The notes under the pieces are model-generated. The model did not search any database and was not told the DNA's origin. It saw only the letters and a program-made list of their open reading frames with translations. 35,365 bases of DNA from JBOGFI01 sp050743365 (GTDB lineage Bacteria > Actinomycetota > Acidimicrobiia > IMCC26256 > JACDBD01): contig JBOGFI010000217.1 in NCBI GenBank assembly GCA_050743365.1, positions 1 to 35,365 on the forward strand. Reading direction: 5' to 3'. How positions within the stretch are numbered: the stretch's first letter is position 1; each line of letters starts with the position of its first letter. The position numbers were made by a program, and so were the translations under genes. Below are positions 7,423 to 18,881 of the stretch, in pieces.

Positions 7423-7884
7423 ATGCGCCGCGCTGGCACACTCCTCACCATCGCCCTGCTGACCCTCGGTCTCGCGACCGCCGCCTTCGCTGGTGTCGCC
7501 GCCGCCGGCGAGCTCAGCAAGAGCGAGTACAAGAGCGAGATCAACGATCTTTGCGTGAGCGCGAACGAGGACCTCGACGTGGTCTTCGAGGAGGTCTTCG
7601 CCGACCTTGAGGAGGACGAGGAACCGTCGCCGGAGCAGCAGCAGGCGGCCGCCGACGGTGCCCTCCCGATCTTCCGGCACATGCTCGACGACATCGAGGA
7701 CCTCGACGGTCCGAAGGCGCTGGAGAAGAAGGTCGGCAAGCTCGTGGACGGGTACCGGGACGTTGCCGACGAGATCGAGGAGGATCCCGCAGTCGTCTTT
7801 AGCGCGGACGCCGAGGACCCGTTCGCGAAGCTCGACAAGCAGGCTCGGAAGCTCGGCCTCAAGAAGTGCGCCCAGAGCGGCTGA
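7423..7884 (+). CDS. Small secreted helical protein, unknown function
   Basis: 153 residues from the ATG at 7423, with GGGAG 7-11 bases upstream and a TAGGGT box at 7382-7387. Residues 1-28 are a Sec signal peptide (MRRAGTLLTIALLTLG..., likely cut after AFAGVAAA). The mature part is highly charged and predicted largely helical, with an acidic stretch (FADLEEDEEPSPEQQQ). It has exactly two cysteines, one near the N-terminus (NDLCVSAN) and one near the C-terminus (KKCAQSG), which could form a disulfide outside the membrane. I do not recognise the family. It stands alone between coaE and uvrB. Confidence 0.7.
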   Translation: MRRAGTLLTIALLTLGLATAAFAGVAAAGELSKSEYKSEINDLCVSANEDLDVVFEEVFADLEEDEEPSPEQQQAAADGALPIFRHMLDDIEDLDGPKALEKKVGKLVDGYRDVADEIEEDPAVVFSADAEDPFAKLDKQARKLGLKKCAQSG

Positions 7885-7927
7885 CGTCAGGGGCGAGGCG
7901 GCGGGCATAGCCGTCCTATCCCGCCGT

Positions 7928-7933
7928 TAGCAT
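7928..7933 (+). promoter_or_regulatory. -10 box of a probably leaderless uvrB transcript
   Basis: TAGCAT ends 7 bases before the uvrB GTG. With this spacing the transcript would begin at or within a base or two of the start codon. No GAAC-N4-GTTC SOS box is present in the 56 bases upstream. Confidence 0.45.
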
Positions 7934-7940
7934 CGGGGTA

Positions 7941-9968
7941 GTGCCCGCCCTCGAGCTGGTCTCCGACCTCGAGCCGTCCGGCGACCAGCCGGCCGCGATC
8001 GAAGCGCTCGCGCGCGGGCTCGAACGGGGCGACCGCTACCAGACGCTGCTGGGCATCACCGGGTCGGGCAAGTCGTTCACGATCGCGGGGGTGATCGCCC
8101 GGGCGCAGCGGCCCACGCTCCTGCTGGCGCCCAACAAGAGCCTGGCGGCCCAGCTCGCCAGTGAGCTGCGCGAGCTCTTCCCGAAGAACCGGGTCGAGTA
8201 CTTCGTCTCCTACTACGACTACTACCAGCCCGAGGCCTACCTCCCCACGACCGACACGTACATCGAGAAGGACTCGTCGATCAACGACGAGATCGACCGG
8301 CTCCGCCACTCGGCGACGAGCGCGCTCATGTCCCGGCGCGACGTCGTCATCGTGGCGTCGGTGTCCGCGATCTACGGCCTGGGTGGTCCCGAGGAGTACG
8401 CCCGCCAGGGCCTGATCCTCGACGTGGGGGAGGAGCGCGACCAGCGGTCGGTGCTGCGGCGGCTGGTCGACCTCCAGTACGAGCGCAACGACTTCGACTT
8501 CGCCCGCAACAAGTTCCGGGTCCGGGGCGACACCATCGAGGTGTTCCCGGCCTACGAGGAGCGGGCGGTGCGGATCCAGCTGTTCGGCGACGAGGTCGAA
8601 CGCATCGCCTCGGTCGACCCGATGACCGGCGAGATCGTCGAGGACCTGGAGCGGCTGGTGCTGTTCCCGGCCTCCCACTACGTCACGTCCGAGGAGAGCA
8701 TGCGGCGGGCCATCGCGCAGATCGAGGACGAGTTGAAAGACCGGCTGGCGTGGCTCGAGGGCCACCAGAAGCTGCTCGAGGCACAGCGCCTGCGCATGCG
8801 CACCACCTACGACCTCGAGATGCTCCGGGAGGTCGGGGTGTGCTCGGGTATCGAGAACTACTCGCGCCACCTCGACGGCCGCGCCCCCGGCGAGATGCCC
8901 TACACGCTCCTCGACTACTTCCCCGACGACTACCTCGTGGTCCTGGACGAGTCGCATGTGACCGTGCCCCAGCTGCACGGCCAGTACGAGGGCGACCGGT
9001 CGCGTAAGGAGACGCTGGTCGAGCACGGGTTCCGGCTGCCCTCGGCCCTCGACAACCGGCCGCTGCGCTTCGACGAGTTCAGCGACAAGGTCAACCAGGT
9101 GGTGTTCCTCTCGGCCACGCCGAGCCCGTACGAGATCGAGGTGTCGAGCCAGGTCGTGGAGCAGATCGTGCGGCCCACGGGCCTCGTCGACCCGGAAGTG
9201 GTGGTGAAGCCGACCAAGGGCCAGATCGACGACCTCGTCGCGGAGATCAACACCTGCGCCGAGCGCGACCAGCGAGTGCTGGTGACGACGCTGACAAAGA
9301 AGATGGCGGAGGACCTGACCGACTACCTCATCGAGCTGGGAATGCGGGTCCGCTACCTGCACAGCGAGGTCGACACGCTCGAGCGGATCGCGATCCTGCG
9401 CGATCTGCGTCTGGGAGAGTTCGATGTGCTGGTCGGTATCAATCTGTTGCGTGAGGGCCTCGACCTGCCCGAGGTGTCGCTCGTCGCGATCCTCGACGCC
9501 GACAAGGAGGGCTTCCTCCGGTCGGAGACGTCACTCATCCAGATGATCGGACGCGCGGCCCGCAACGTCGACGGCCAGGTGGTGATGTACGCCGATCAGG
9601 TCACCGACTCGATGCGCCGCGCGATCTCGGAGACCAACCGGCGGCGCAAGAAGCAGCTCGAGTTCAACGCCGAGCACGGGATCGACCCTCAGACCATCCG
9701 CAAGAAGGTCACCGACATCCTCGAGATGGTGCGAGCGCGCGAGGGCGAGGAGGTCACGGTCGGCGGGGGTGGCGGACGCCGCGGCCGGGGCCGGGCCCGG
9801 CGTCAGGTGTCGGACTTCGCCGAGCTGCCGCGCGACGAGCTGGGCCGCCTCATCCAGACGCTGCAAGAGGAGATGCACGAGGCGGCCAAGGAGCTCCGGT
9901 TCGAGGAGGCCGCCCGTCTGCGCGACGAGATCACCGACCTCAAGCGCGAGCTACGCGAGGTCAGCTGA
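7941..9968 (+). CDS. uvrB: Excinuclease ABC subunit B
   Basis: 675 residues from a GTG at 7941. UvrB is the DNA-verifying helicase-like subunit of nucleotide excision repair; it is loaded by UvrA and recruits UvrC. Walker A is GITGSGKSF (38-46). The beta-hairpin that inserts into damaged DNA follows SYYDYYQPEAYLP and TDTYIEKDSSIND. Walker B is VVLDESHV, and helicase motifs VLVTTLTKKMAEDL, LLREGLDLPEV and QMIGRAARN are intact. The C-terminal UVR domain (QEEMHEAAKELRFEEAARLRD, in part) is the UvrC-binding coiled coil. Length is typical. A Gly/Arg-rich linker (GGGGGRRGRGRARR) precedes the UVR domain. Confidence 0.97.
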   Translation: MPALELVSDLEPSGDQPAAIEALARGLERGDRYQTLLGITGSGKSFTIAGVIARAQRPTLLLAPNKSLAAQLASELRELFPKNRVEYFVSYYDYYQPEAYLPTTDTYIEKDSSINDEIDRLRHSATSALMSRRDVVIVASVSAIYGLGGPEEYARQGLILDVGEERDQRSVLRRLVDLQYERNDFDFARNKFRVRGDTIEVFPAYEERAVRIQLFGDEVERIASVDPMTGEIVEDLERLVLFPASHYVTSEESMRRAIAQIEDELKDRLAWLEGHQKLLEAQRLRMRTTYDLEMLREVGVCSGIENYSRHLDGRAPGEMPYTLLDYFPDDYLVVLDESHVTVPQLHGQYEGDRSRKETLVEHGFRLPSALDNRPLRFDEFSDKVNQVVFLSATPSPYEIEVSSQVVEQIVRPTGLVDPEVVVKPTKGQIDDLVAEINTCAERDQRVLVTTLTKKMAEDLTDYLIELGMRVRYLHSEVDTLERIAILRDLRLGEFDVLVGINLLREGLDLPEVSLVAILDADKEGFLRSETSLIQMIGRAARNVDGQVVMYADQVTDSMRRAISETNRRRKKQLEFNAEHGIDPQTIRKKVTDILEMVRAREGEEVTVGGGGGRRGRGRARRQVSDFAELPRDELGRLIQTLQEEMHEAAKELRFEEAARLRDEITDLKRELREVS

Positions 9969-10080
9969 TTCGCGCTCCGCGGGGCTGAGCCAAGCGCAGG
10001 CAGCCGCCCTCGAACGCGGTCAGGTGACGATGGCGGCGGTGCCGAGAGCGACGCCGGCGCCGGCAGGCTCGGCGCGTAGG

Positions 10081-10118
10081 CGAACATCCGTTCGGCAGGA
10101 CGGTGCTCCCGGTAGGAT
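10081..10118 (+). promoter_or_regulatory. LexA (SOS) box and promoter of uvrA
   Basis: CGAACATCCGTTCG (10081-10094) fits the Gram-positive/actinobacterial LexA box GAAC-N4-GTTC exactly. A -10 TAGGAT (10113-10118) follows, and the uvrA GTG begins 6 bases later. The box covers the expected -35 region, so bound LexA would block RNA polymerase. This predicts DNA-damage induction of uvrA and a leaderless mRNA. The 9969-10080 stretch upstream shows nothing else recognisable. Confidence 0.75.
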
Positions 10119-10124
10119 GGCGGC

Positions 10125-12986
<2,862 letters not shown>

Positions 12987-13041
12987 CCGCACCGGGCGGC
13001 ACCGCCTGCAACGAGGTGGCCCGGACCCGGTTCTCGACCGG

Positions 13042-13785
13042 ATGAGCGACCCCTGGGAGACGCACGCCGGCTGGTGGCAGCGGGAGTACACGGCCGGCGC
13101 CGACCCGGAGTACGAGGAGCAGATCCTCCCGCTCGTCGACCGGCACCTCGCGGGAGCGGAGCGCGTGCTCGACGTCGGGTGCGGCGAGGGACAGGTGGCC
13201 CGGCGGGTGGCGGCGCTAGACGCCGCGCTCGTCGCCGGCGTCGATCCCGCGGTCGGCCAGCTGCGGGTTGCTCGCGAGCGGGGCGGCGGACCGCGCTACG
13301 CACGGGCCCGCGCCGACGCGTTGCCGGTGCGTGACGACTCCGTCGACGCGGTGGTGGTGTCTCTGGTGCTCGAGCACGTCGACCCGCTCGAGCCCGCGAT
13401 CGCGGAGGTCGCGCGGGTCCTCCGGCGCGGAGGGAGGTTCGTCCTTTTCCTCAACCACCCGCTGCTCCAAGCGCCCGGGAGCGGCTGGGTCGACGACCGG
13501 GAGCTCGAGGAGCAGTACTGGCGGGTCGGGCCCTACCTCCCCGACGACGTCGGCGCCGACGAGGTCGCGCCCGGCGTGACGCTGCCGTTCGTGCACCGAC
13601 CGCTCAGCCGGTACGTCAACGCCCTCGCCCAGCGGGGGCTCCTGATCGAGCACATGGACGAGCCTGCCCCGCCAGCAGGGTTCGTCGCGCGCGCCTCCGA
13701 GTACGAGCAGGCGGCCACGATCCCGCGCCTGCTCGTACTCGTGGCCAGAAGCGGGCGTAGCGGTCAGTCGACCTTCGCCGGTTGA
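13042..13785 (+). CDS. Class I SAM-dependent methyltransferase (Methyltransf_11 type)
   Basis: 247 residues, ATG at 13042. Motif I is RVLDVGCGEGQVARRV (about 41-56), followed by VAGVDPAVGQL, ADALPVRDDSVDAVVVSLVLEHV and ARVLRRGGRFVLFLNHP. This is the pattern of small-molecule methyltransferases of the Methyltransf_11/25 group. The N-terminal ETHAGWWQREYTAG is typical of this subgroup. It may be read with uvrA, 55 bases upstream, but nothing links it to repair. Its last 22 bases overlap the end of nadA on the other strand. The substrate is unknown. Confidence 0.85.
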   Translation: MSDPWETHAGWWQREYTAGADPEYEEQILPLVDRHLAGAERVLDVGCGEGQVARRVAALDAALVAGVDPAVGQLRVARERGGGPRYARARADALPVRDDSVDAVVVSLVLEHVDPLEPAIAEVARVLRRGGRFVLFLNHPLLQAPGSGWVDDRELEEQYWRVGPYLPDDVGADEVAPGVTLPFVHRPLSRYVNALAQRGLLIEHMDEPAPPAGFVARASEYEQAATIPRLLVLVARSGRSGQSTFAG

Positions 13786-14888
13786 ACGGGCGTGCCCGGA
13801 AGGTCGAGCATGCGCTGGAGGGCGACCCGGGCCCACTCCTTCGTGCGGTCCTCGACCGTGATCCGGTTGACGACGTCGCCCCGCACCAGCGCCTCCAGGC
13901 ACCAGGCCAGGTGCGGCGCGTCGATGCGGAACATGGTCGAGCAGGGGCAGATCAGCGGGTCGAGCGACACCACGGTCTTCTCCGGGTGCTCGGCCGCCAT
14001 GCGCTGCACCATGTGGATCTCGGTGCCGATGCCGAGTACTGCCCCCGCCGGAGCGCCCTCCACCCACTCGAGGATGCGCTCCGTGGAGCCCACCCGGTCG
14101 GCCAGCTCGACGACTTCGTGCGCGCACTCGGGGTGCACGACGACCTCGCCGCCGGGATGCTCGGCCCGGAACGCCTCCACGTGCTCGGGACGGAACCGCT
14201 GGTGCACCGAGCAGTGCCCTTTCCACAGCAGGAGGCTCGCCTCCTTGATCTCGCGCTCCTCCAGCTCGCCGAGCTCGAAGCGCGGGTTCCATACCCGCAT
14301 GTCGGCCTCGCCGAACCCCATCTGGTAGGCGGTGTTGCGGCCCAAGTGCTGGTCGGGGAAGAACAGCACTTTGTCGCCGCGCGCCAGTGCCCACTCGAGG
14401 ATCGCCCGAGCGTTCGACGACGTGCACACGGCGCCGCCGTGCTCCCCGACGAACGCCTTCAACGCTGCCGACGAGTTCATGTACGTGATGGGTACGACCC
14501 GATCGACGTCGGTGACGTCCCCGAGCGACTCCCAGCACTCCTCGACCTGCTCGACGTCGGCCATGTCGGCCATCGAGCAACCGGCGTTGAGGTCGGGGAG
14601 GACCACTCGCTGGTGTGGTCCCGTGAGCACGTCCGCCGACTCGGCCATGAAGTGGACACCGCAGAAGACGATGTCGGTGGCCTGGTCGTTATCCGCCGCG
14701 AACCGGGCCAGCTTGAACGAGTCGCCGCGGGCGTCGGCCCACTTGATGACCTCGTCGCGCTGGTAATGGTGCCCGAGGATCAGGAGCCGGTTGCCGAGCG
14801 CGGTCTTGGCCCTGCCGATCCACCCGTCGAGCACGTCGGGTGTCGCGAGGGTGTAGCGGTCCGGAAGCGGAGCCTGGAGTCGCAACAT
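13764..14888 (-). CDS. nadA: Quinolinate synthase
   Basis: 374 residues from the ATG at 14888. NadA condenses iminoaspartate with dihydroxyacetone phosphate to quinolinate in NAD synthesis, with one [4Fe-4S] cluster. Three cluster cysteines fit the long, B. subtilis-type enzyme: Cys104 (NAGCSMADM), Cys226 (WKGHCSVHQ) and Cys314 or Cys316 (LICPCSTMF). Other signatures are LGHHYQRDEV (38-47), VHFMAESADVL and VHPECAHEVV. A frame extension to 15101 exists but covers the structured leader and lacks family similarity. AAGGGGA lies about 10 bases upstream. nadB and nadC are not adjacent in this window, unlike many actinobacterial nadABC operons. Confidence 0.95.
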   Translation of the reverse strand: MLRLQAPLPDRYTLATPDVLDGWIGRAKTALGNRLLILGHHYQRDEVIKWADARGDSFKLARFAADNDQATDIVFCGVHFMAESADVLTGPHQRVVLPDLNAGCSMADMADVEQVEECWESLGDVTDVDRVVPITYMNSSAALKAFVGEHGGAVCTSSNARAILEWALARGDKVLFFPDQHLGRNTAYQMGFGEADMRVWNPRFELGELEEREIKEASLLLWKGHCSVHQRFRPEHVEAFRAEHPGGEVVVHPECAHEVVELADRVGSTERILEWVEGAPAGAVLGIGTEIHMVQRMAAEHPEKTVVSLDPLICPCSTMFRIDAPHLAWCLEALVRGDVVNRITVEDRTKEWARVALQRMLDLPGTPVQPAKVD

Positions 14889-14909
14889 GGTATGAGTCCC
14901 CTTGGGGAG

Positions 14910-14973
14910 GGCTCCGTTACTGGCCGGCGGGGACAGCCTGGTCGCCTCACCGCGGGGTTGTCGGCCCGGAGCC
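14910..14973 (-). ncRNA. Candidate structured leader RNA of nadA
   Basis: On the minus strand, GGCTCCG (14973-14967) can pair perfectly with CGGAGCC (14916-14910). Directly inside, GGCCG can pair with CGGCC, leaving a one-sided AGTAA bulge, and GCGG/CCGC can close an inner hairpin. The fold ends about 21 bases before the nadA ATG. A -10-like TATGCT (15014-15009, minus) would give a leader of about 115 bases. I do not recognise it as a known NAD or other riboswitch class; an operator or plain GC-rich pairing remain possible. Confidence 0.35.
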
Positions 14974-15054
14974 GATATGTGGCCGGAGTGCCAGGCCGGC
15001 CTTCGACCAGCATAACGCCGAGATGGGCGGGGATGGCACCTCTGAACCGCGAGA

Positions 15055-16953
15055 ATGGTGGCGATGCCCACCCGTCCGCCGCCCGGCTCCGTCCCCACCA
15101 CCCCCGGCGCCTACCTGTTCCGCGACGCCCACGGGCGGGTCCTCTATGTCGGCAAGGCCAAGAGCCTCCGCAGCCGGCTCTCGAACTACTTCGGGCCCGA
15201 GTACTCCCTGCCCGAGCGGACCCGCCAGATGGTGGCGGTGTCCGACTCGGTCGAGTGGATCGAGGTCCGCAACGAGGTCGAGGCGTTCTTCCTCGAGTAC
15301 AACCTGATCCAGCGGCACAAGCCGCGGTTCAACGTGCGCCTCAAAGACGACAAGTCGTACCCGTTCCTCGCCGTGACCCTCGACGAGGAATGGCCCCGGG
15401 CCATGGTCATGCGGGGCGCGAAGCGCAAGGGCGTCCGTTACTTCGGGCCTTTTGCGCACGCCTACGCCATCCGCGAGACCCTCGACCTGCTGCTGCGCAC
15501 CTTCCCGATCCGCACCTGCACGCAGGCCAAGTTCGATCGCCACCACCGGCTGGGCCGGCCGTGCCTCTACGCGCACATCGAGAAGTGCGCCGCGCCCTGT
15601 GTGGGCGCCGTCCAGCGGGCCGAGTACGACGGCCTCGTCGACGAGCTCCTGACCTTTCTCGGCGGCGAGACGGCCCCGGTGCTCGACCGGCTCGACAAGC
15701 AGATGCACGAGGCCGCCGACGCCCTGGAATTCGAGCGGGCGGCCCGCCTACGGGACCAGTTGACCTCGGTCCGCAAGGTCATCGAGCGCCAGCAGATGGT
15801 CGCGGCCCGCGAGGAGGACATCGACGCCGTCGGTCTCGTGGAGGACTCGCTGGAGGCGTCGGTGCAGGTGTTCTTCGTCCGCAAAGGCCGGGTCGTGGGC
15901 CGCAAGGGCCTGGTTGTCGACAAGGTCGAGGACCTCTCGACGGCTGCGCTCGTGGGCCGCATCCTCGAGCAGCTCTACGGCGGGGCACCCGCCGAGGACG
16001 TGCCCCGCGAGGTCCTGGTGCCGGTGGCGCCGGACGACATCGCGCTCTATGAGGAGTTCCTCACCGCGGCGCGCGGCGGCCGGGTGCGAGTGCGGGTTCC
16101 GCAGCGGGGCGCGAAGCGCGCCCTGCTCGGGACCGTGACCCACAACGCCGAGGAGGCCTTCGCCCGCCACAAGCTGCGGCGGGCGTCCGACCACAATGCC
16201 CGCGCCCGCGCCCTGACGGCCCTCCAGGACGCCCTCCAGTTGCCGGAGGCGCCGTTGCGGGTCGAGTGCTTCGACATCTCCAACCTCCAGAGCGCCGAGA
16301 TCGTGGGCTCGATGGTGGTGATGGAGGACGGGCTCGCCAAGCGGTCCGACTACCGGCGCTTCCGGGTACGCCGTCAGGAGGGCCAGGACGATCTCAGCGC
16401 GATGGAGGAGGTGCTCACCCGCCGCTTCCGCAAGTACCTCGCCGAGCGCGACGAGGGCGCCCGTCGCGGAAAGCGGTTCGCCTACCCGCCCAACCTGCTC
16501 CTGGTCGACGGCGGCAAGGGCCAGCTGGGCGTCGCGGTGCGCGTCCTGGAGGAGCTCGGGCTCGAGGAGATCTCGGTTGCCGCGCTGGCCAAGCGGTTCG
16601 AGGAGGTGTACGTGCCGGACCGGCCCGACCCGGTGCGCATCCCCCGCGACTCGGAGGCGCTGTACCTGCTCCAGCAGGTTCGCGACGAGGCCCACCGGTT
16701 CGCCATCACGTACCACCGGCAGCTGCGGCGGAAGGGGATGACCCGCTCCGTGCTGGATGAGGTCCCCGGGCTCGGCCCCACCCGACGGGCGCGGTTGCTC
16801 AGGGAGCTCGGCTCGGTGAAGAAGCTACGCGAGCTGAGCGAGGACGACCTCGTCGCCCTCCGGTGGCTGCCCGACCGGGTCGGGCGTGCCCTCTACCAGC
16901 ACCTTCATGGCGGCAGTGTGCCATCGTGGAAGCCGGAGGCGACCGATGCCTGA
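15055..16953 (+). CDS. uvrC: Excinuclease ABC subunit C
   Basis: 632 residues from the ATG at 15055; an ATG at 15064 is equally plausible and would match a weak GAGAAT -10 at 15051. UvrC makes both incisions around the lesion. The N-terminal GIY-YIG nuclease covers about residues 14-100 (GAYLFRD ... LYVGKAKSLRSRL). The UVR domain that docks on UvrB is near 205-240 (MHEAADALEFERAARLRD). The RNase H-like second nuclease follows (ECFDISNLQ, LLVDGGKGQL, RDEAHRFAITYHR), then helix-hairpin-helix repeats (VPGLGPTRRARLL). It starts the uvrC-rapZ-yvcK run; its end overlaps rapZ by 8 bases. Confidence 0.97.
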   Translation: MVAMPTRPPPGSVPTTPGAYLFRDAHGRVLYVGKAKSLRSRLSNYFGPEYSLPERTRQMVAVSDSVEWIEVRNEVEAFFLEYNLIQRHKPRFNVRLKDDKSYPFLAVTLDEEWPRAMVMRGAKRKGVRYFGPFAHAYAIRETLDLLLRTFPIRTCTQAKFDRHHRLGRPCLYAHIEKCAAPCVGAVQRAEYDGLVDELLTFLGGETAPVLDRLDKQMHEAADALEFERAARLRDQLTSVRKVIERQQMVAAREEDIDAVGLVEDSLEASVQVFFVRKGRVVGRKGLVVDKVEDLSTAALVGRILEQLYGGAPAEDVPREVLVPVAPDDIALYEEFLTAARGGRVRVRVPQRGAKRALLGTVTHNAEEAFARHKLRRASDHNARARALTALQDALQLPEAPLRVECFDISNLQSAEIVGSMVVMEDGLAKRSDYRRFRVRRQEGQDDLSAMEEVLTRRFRKYLAERDEGARRGKRFAYPPNLLLVDGGKGQLGVAVRVLEELGLEEISVAALAKRFEEVYVPDRPDPVRIPRDSEALYLLQQVRDEAHRFAITYHRQLRRKGMTRSVLDEVPGLGPTRRARLLRELGSVKKLRELSEDDLVALRWLPDRVGRALYQHLHGGSVPSWKPEATDA

Positions 16954-17824
16954 CCTCCCGGTTCCCGAGCTCGACGTGACCATCATCACCGGCATGTCCG
17001 GCGCCGGCCGGTCGGCCGCCGCCGACGTGCTCGAGGACCTCGGCTTCTTCGTGATCGACAACCTCCCGCCGGCGCTGATCGCCAAGGTTGCCGAGCTCGG
17101 CCGGGGCAAGGAGGCCGGTGGCCGCTTCGGGCTGGTGGTCGACACCCGCGCCGGCGACTTCATGGCCGAGCTCGAGGCGGCGCTGGCCGAGCTCCGCGAC
17201 AGCGGGGCCCGGACCCGCATCCTGTTCCTCGACGCCTCCGACGACGTGCTCGTCCGCCGCTTCGACGTCACCCGGCGCCGGCACCCGCTCGCCGACACGG
17301 ACCGTGTGACCGACGGGATCACCAGCGAGCGGGCGCTGCTGGAGGAGCTCAAGGGACAGGCCGACCTGGTCGTCGACACGTCCGACCTCAACGTCCACGA
17401 GCTGCGAGAACGGCTGCGGGAGCTGTTCGGCGAGGCGACTCCCGAGGGGACGCTCCAGATCAGCATCGTCTCGTTCGGCTACAAGCACGGCCTGCCCCTC
17501 GACGTCGACCTCGTCTTCGACTGCCGCTTCCTGCCCAACCCTCACTGGGTCGACACGCTGCGGCCGCTCCCCGGCACCGACCCGAAGGTGCGGCGCTACG
17601 TCATGAAGCAGCCCGAGACCGAGGGCTTCCTCGAGGAGCTGGAGCGGCTCTTCGCGCTTCTCCTGCCCGCCTATGTGCGTGAGGGCAAGGCGTACCTTTC
17701 GATCGGGCTCGGCTGCACCGGCGGCCTCCATCGGAGCGTGGTCATCGCCGAGGAGCTGGCCAAGGTGGTGGAACGGTTGGGCTTCCGGTCCCGGGTCCAT
17801 CACCGCGACGTGGAGCGCGGGTGA
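16946..17824 (+). CDS. rapZ: RapZ/YvcJ family RNase adaptor and nucleotide-binding protein
   Basis: 292 residues from the ATG at 16946, which has GGAGG 6 bases upstream and overlaps uvrC. The family binds ATP/GTP; in E. coli RapZ steers RNase E to the sRNA GlmZ, while the actinobacterial role is less defined. The P-loop is GMSGAGRS (16-23), with Arg for the usual Lys, as is common in actinobacterial members. LEDLGFFVIDNLPP, DVTRRRHPL, SFGYKHG, DCRFLPNPHW and IGLGCTGGLHRSV are the family signatures through the C-terminal RNA-binding domain. It overlaps yvcK by 4 bases, so the two are coupled. Confidence 0.94.
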   Translation: MPDLPVPELDVTIITGMSGAGRSAAADVLEDLGFFVIDNLPPALIAKVAELGRGKEAGGRFGLVVDTRAGDFMAELEAALAELRDSGARTRILFLDASDDVLVRRFDVTRRRHPLADTDRVTDGITSERALLEELKGQADLVVDTSDLNVHELRERLRELFGEATPEGTLQISIVSFGYKHGLPLDVDLVFDCRFLPNPHWVDTLRPLPGTDPKVRRYVMKQPETEGFLEELERLFALLLPAYVREGKAYLSIGLGCTGGLHRSVVIAEELAKVVERLGFRSRVHHRDVERG

Positions 17825-18843
17825 TGACGAGCGAGCCGGTGGGGGCGGCCTCCCCGCGAGGACTCTCGCGGGCGGCGGTGCGCACCGCCCGGGGCGGCGC
17901 GGGGACGCGGCCCGGCGCGACGCACCCCAAGCCCGAGCTGCACCGGCCCGACGATCCGACCCCCTCCGGCCCGGCGGTGGTCGCTCTCGGCGGCGGGCAC
18001 GGGCTCGCGACGGCGCTCCGGGCCGCCCGGCACTACGCGGGAGCGCTCACGGCGGTGGTCAGCGTGGCCGACGACGGCGGGTCGTCGGGGCGGCTGCGGC
18101 GCGACCTCGGAGTGCCGGCGCCGGGTGACCTTCGCAAGTGCCTGGTGGCGCTGGCGGGCGCCGATTCGGTGTGGAGGGACGCCTTCGAGCACCGCTTCCG
18201 GGTCGGCGAGCTCGACGGCCATGCCCTCGGCAACGTCGTGATCGTGGGGCTGGCGGAGACCCTCGGTGACTTCACCGCCGCCCTCGACGAGGCCGGCCGC
18301 CTCCTCGACGCGGTGGGCCGGGTGTTGCCCGCCACGACCGACGCGGTGGTGCTCAAGGCCGACGTCGGGGGGGAGGCGGTAGAAGGCCAGGTGGCGGTGG
18401 CCAACAGCCCGGGACGGATCCGCCGGGTCGAGCTCGTGCCCGAGGATGCCGAGGCGAGCCCCCTCGCGGTCGCGGCCATCGAGCTGGCCGACCAGGTCGT
18501 CCTGGCGCCCGGCTCGCTGTACACGAGCCTGCTGCCGGTGCTGTGCGTCGGGCAGCTGCGCGACGCCGTCGCCGCGGCGCGCGGCCGCGTCGTCCAGGTG
18601 GCCAACCTCCGGCCCCAGGCGCCCGAGACGGCCGGCCTCGACGCCACCGACCAACTGAAGGCGGTGCTGGAGCACGGCGCCCGGGTCGACACGTTCCTCT
18701 ACCAGGACGGCGGCGAGCTCAAGGCCGACGACGACGCCATCCGGGAGTGGGGGATCGAGCCGATCGCGGCCGACGTCGCCGTCACCTCCGGCCTCGCGCA
18801 CGACCCCGGGAGACTGGCGGGGGCGCTGCGGGCTCTACTTTGA
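17821..18843 (+). CDS. yvcK: YvcK/CuvA family gluconeogenesis and cell-shape factor
   Basis: 340 residues from GTG at 17821 in a GTGA overlap with rapZ (ATG at 17824 is the alternative). The family resembles CofD and binds UDP-sugars. In Bacillus and mycobacteria it is needed for growth on gluconeogenic carbon and for correct wall synthesis. Signatures are VVALGGGHGLATALRAAR, VVSVADDGGSSGRLRRDLG, PAPGDLRKCLVAL, GHALGNVVIVGL and LAPGSLYTSLLPVL. The first 50 residues are Pro/Arg/Gly-rich and extra to the core. whiA, which normally follows in actinobacteria, is absent: gap starts 38 bases later. Confidence 0.93.
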   Translation: MMTSEPVGAASPRGLSRAAVRTARGGAGTRPGATHPKPELHRPDDPTPSGPAVVALGGGHGLATALRAARHYAGALTAVVSVADDGGSSGRLRRDLGVPAPGDLRKCLVALAGADSVWRDAFEHRFRVGELDGHALGNVVIVGLAETLGDFTAALDEAGRLLDAVGRVLPATTDAVVLKADVGGEAVEGQVAVANSPGRIRRVELVPEDAEASPLAVAAIELADQVVLAPGSLYTSLLPVLCVGQLRDAVAAARGRVVQVANLRPQAPETAGLDATDQLKAVLEHGARVDTFLYQDGGELKADDDAIREWGIEPIAADVAVTSGLAHDPGRLAGALRALL

Positions 18844-18881
18844 TGGGGCGGCGAGGCGAGCCCGACCATAGAGGAGGCCAC

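Noticed and set aside
13782..16052. 756-codon plus-strand frame across nadA and into uvrC
   Set aside because: It is antisense to nadA and out of frame with uvrC; both real genes have full sets of catalytic residues.
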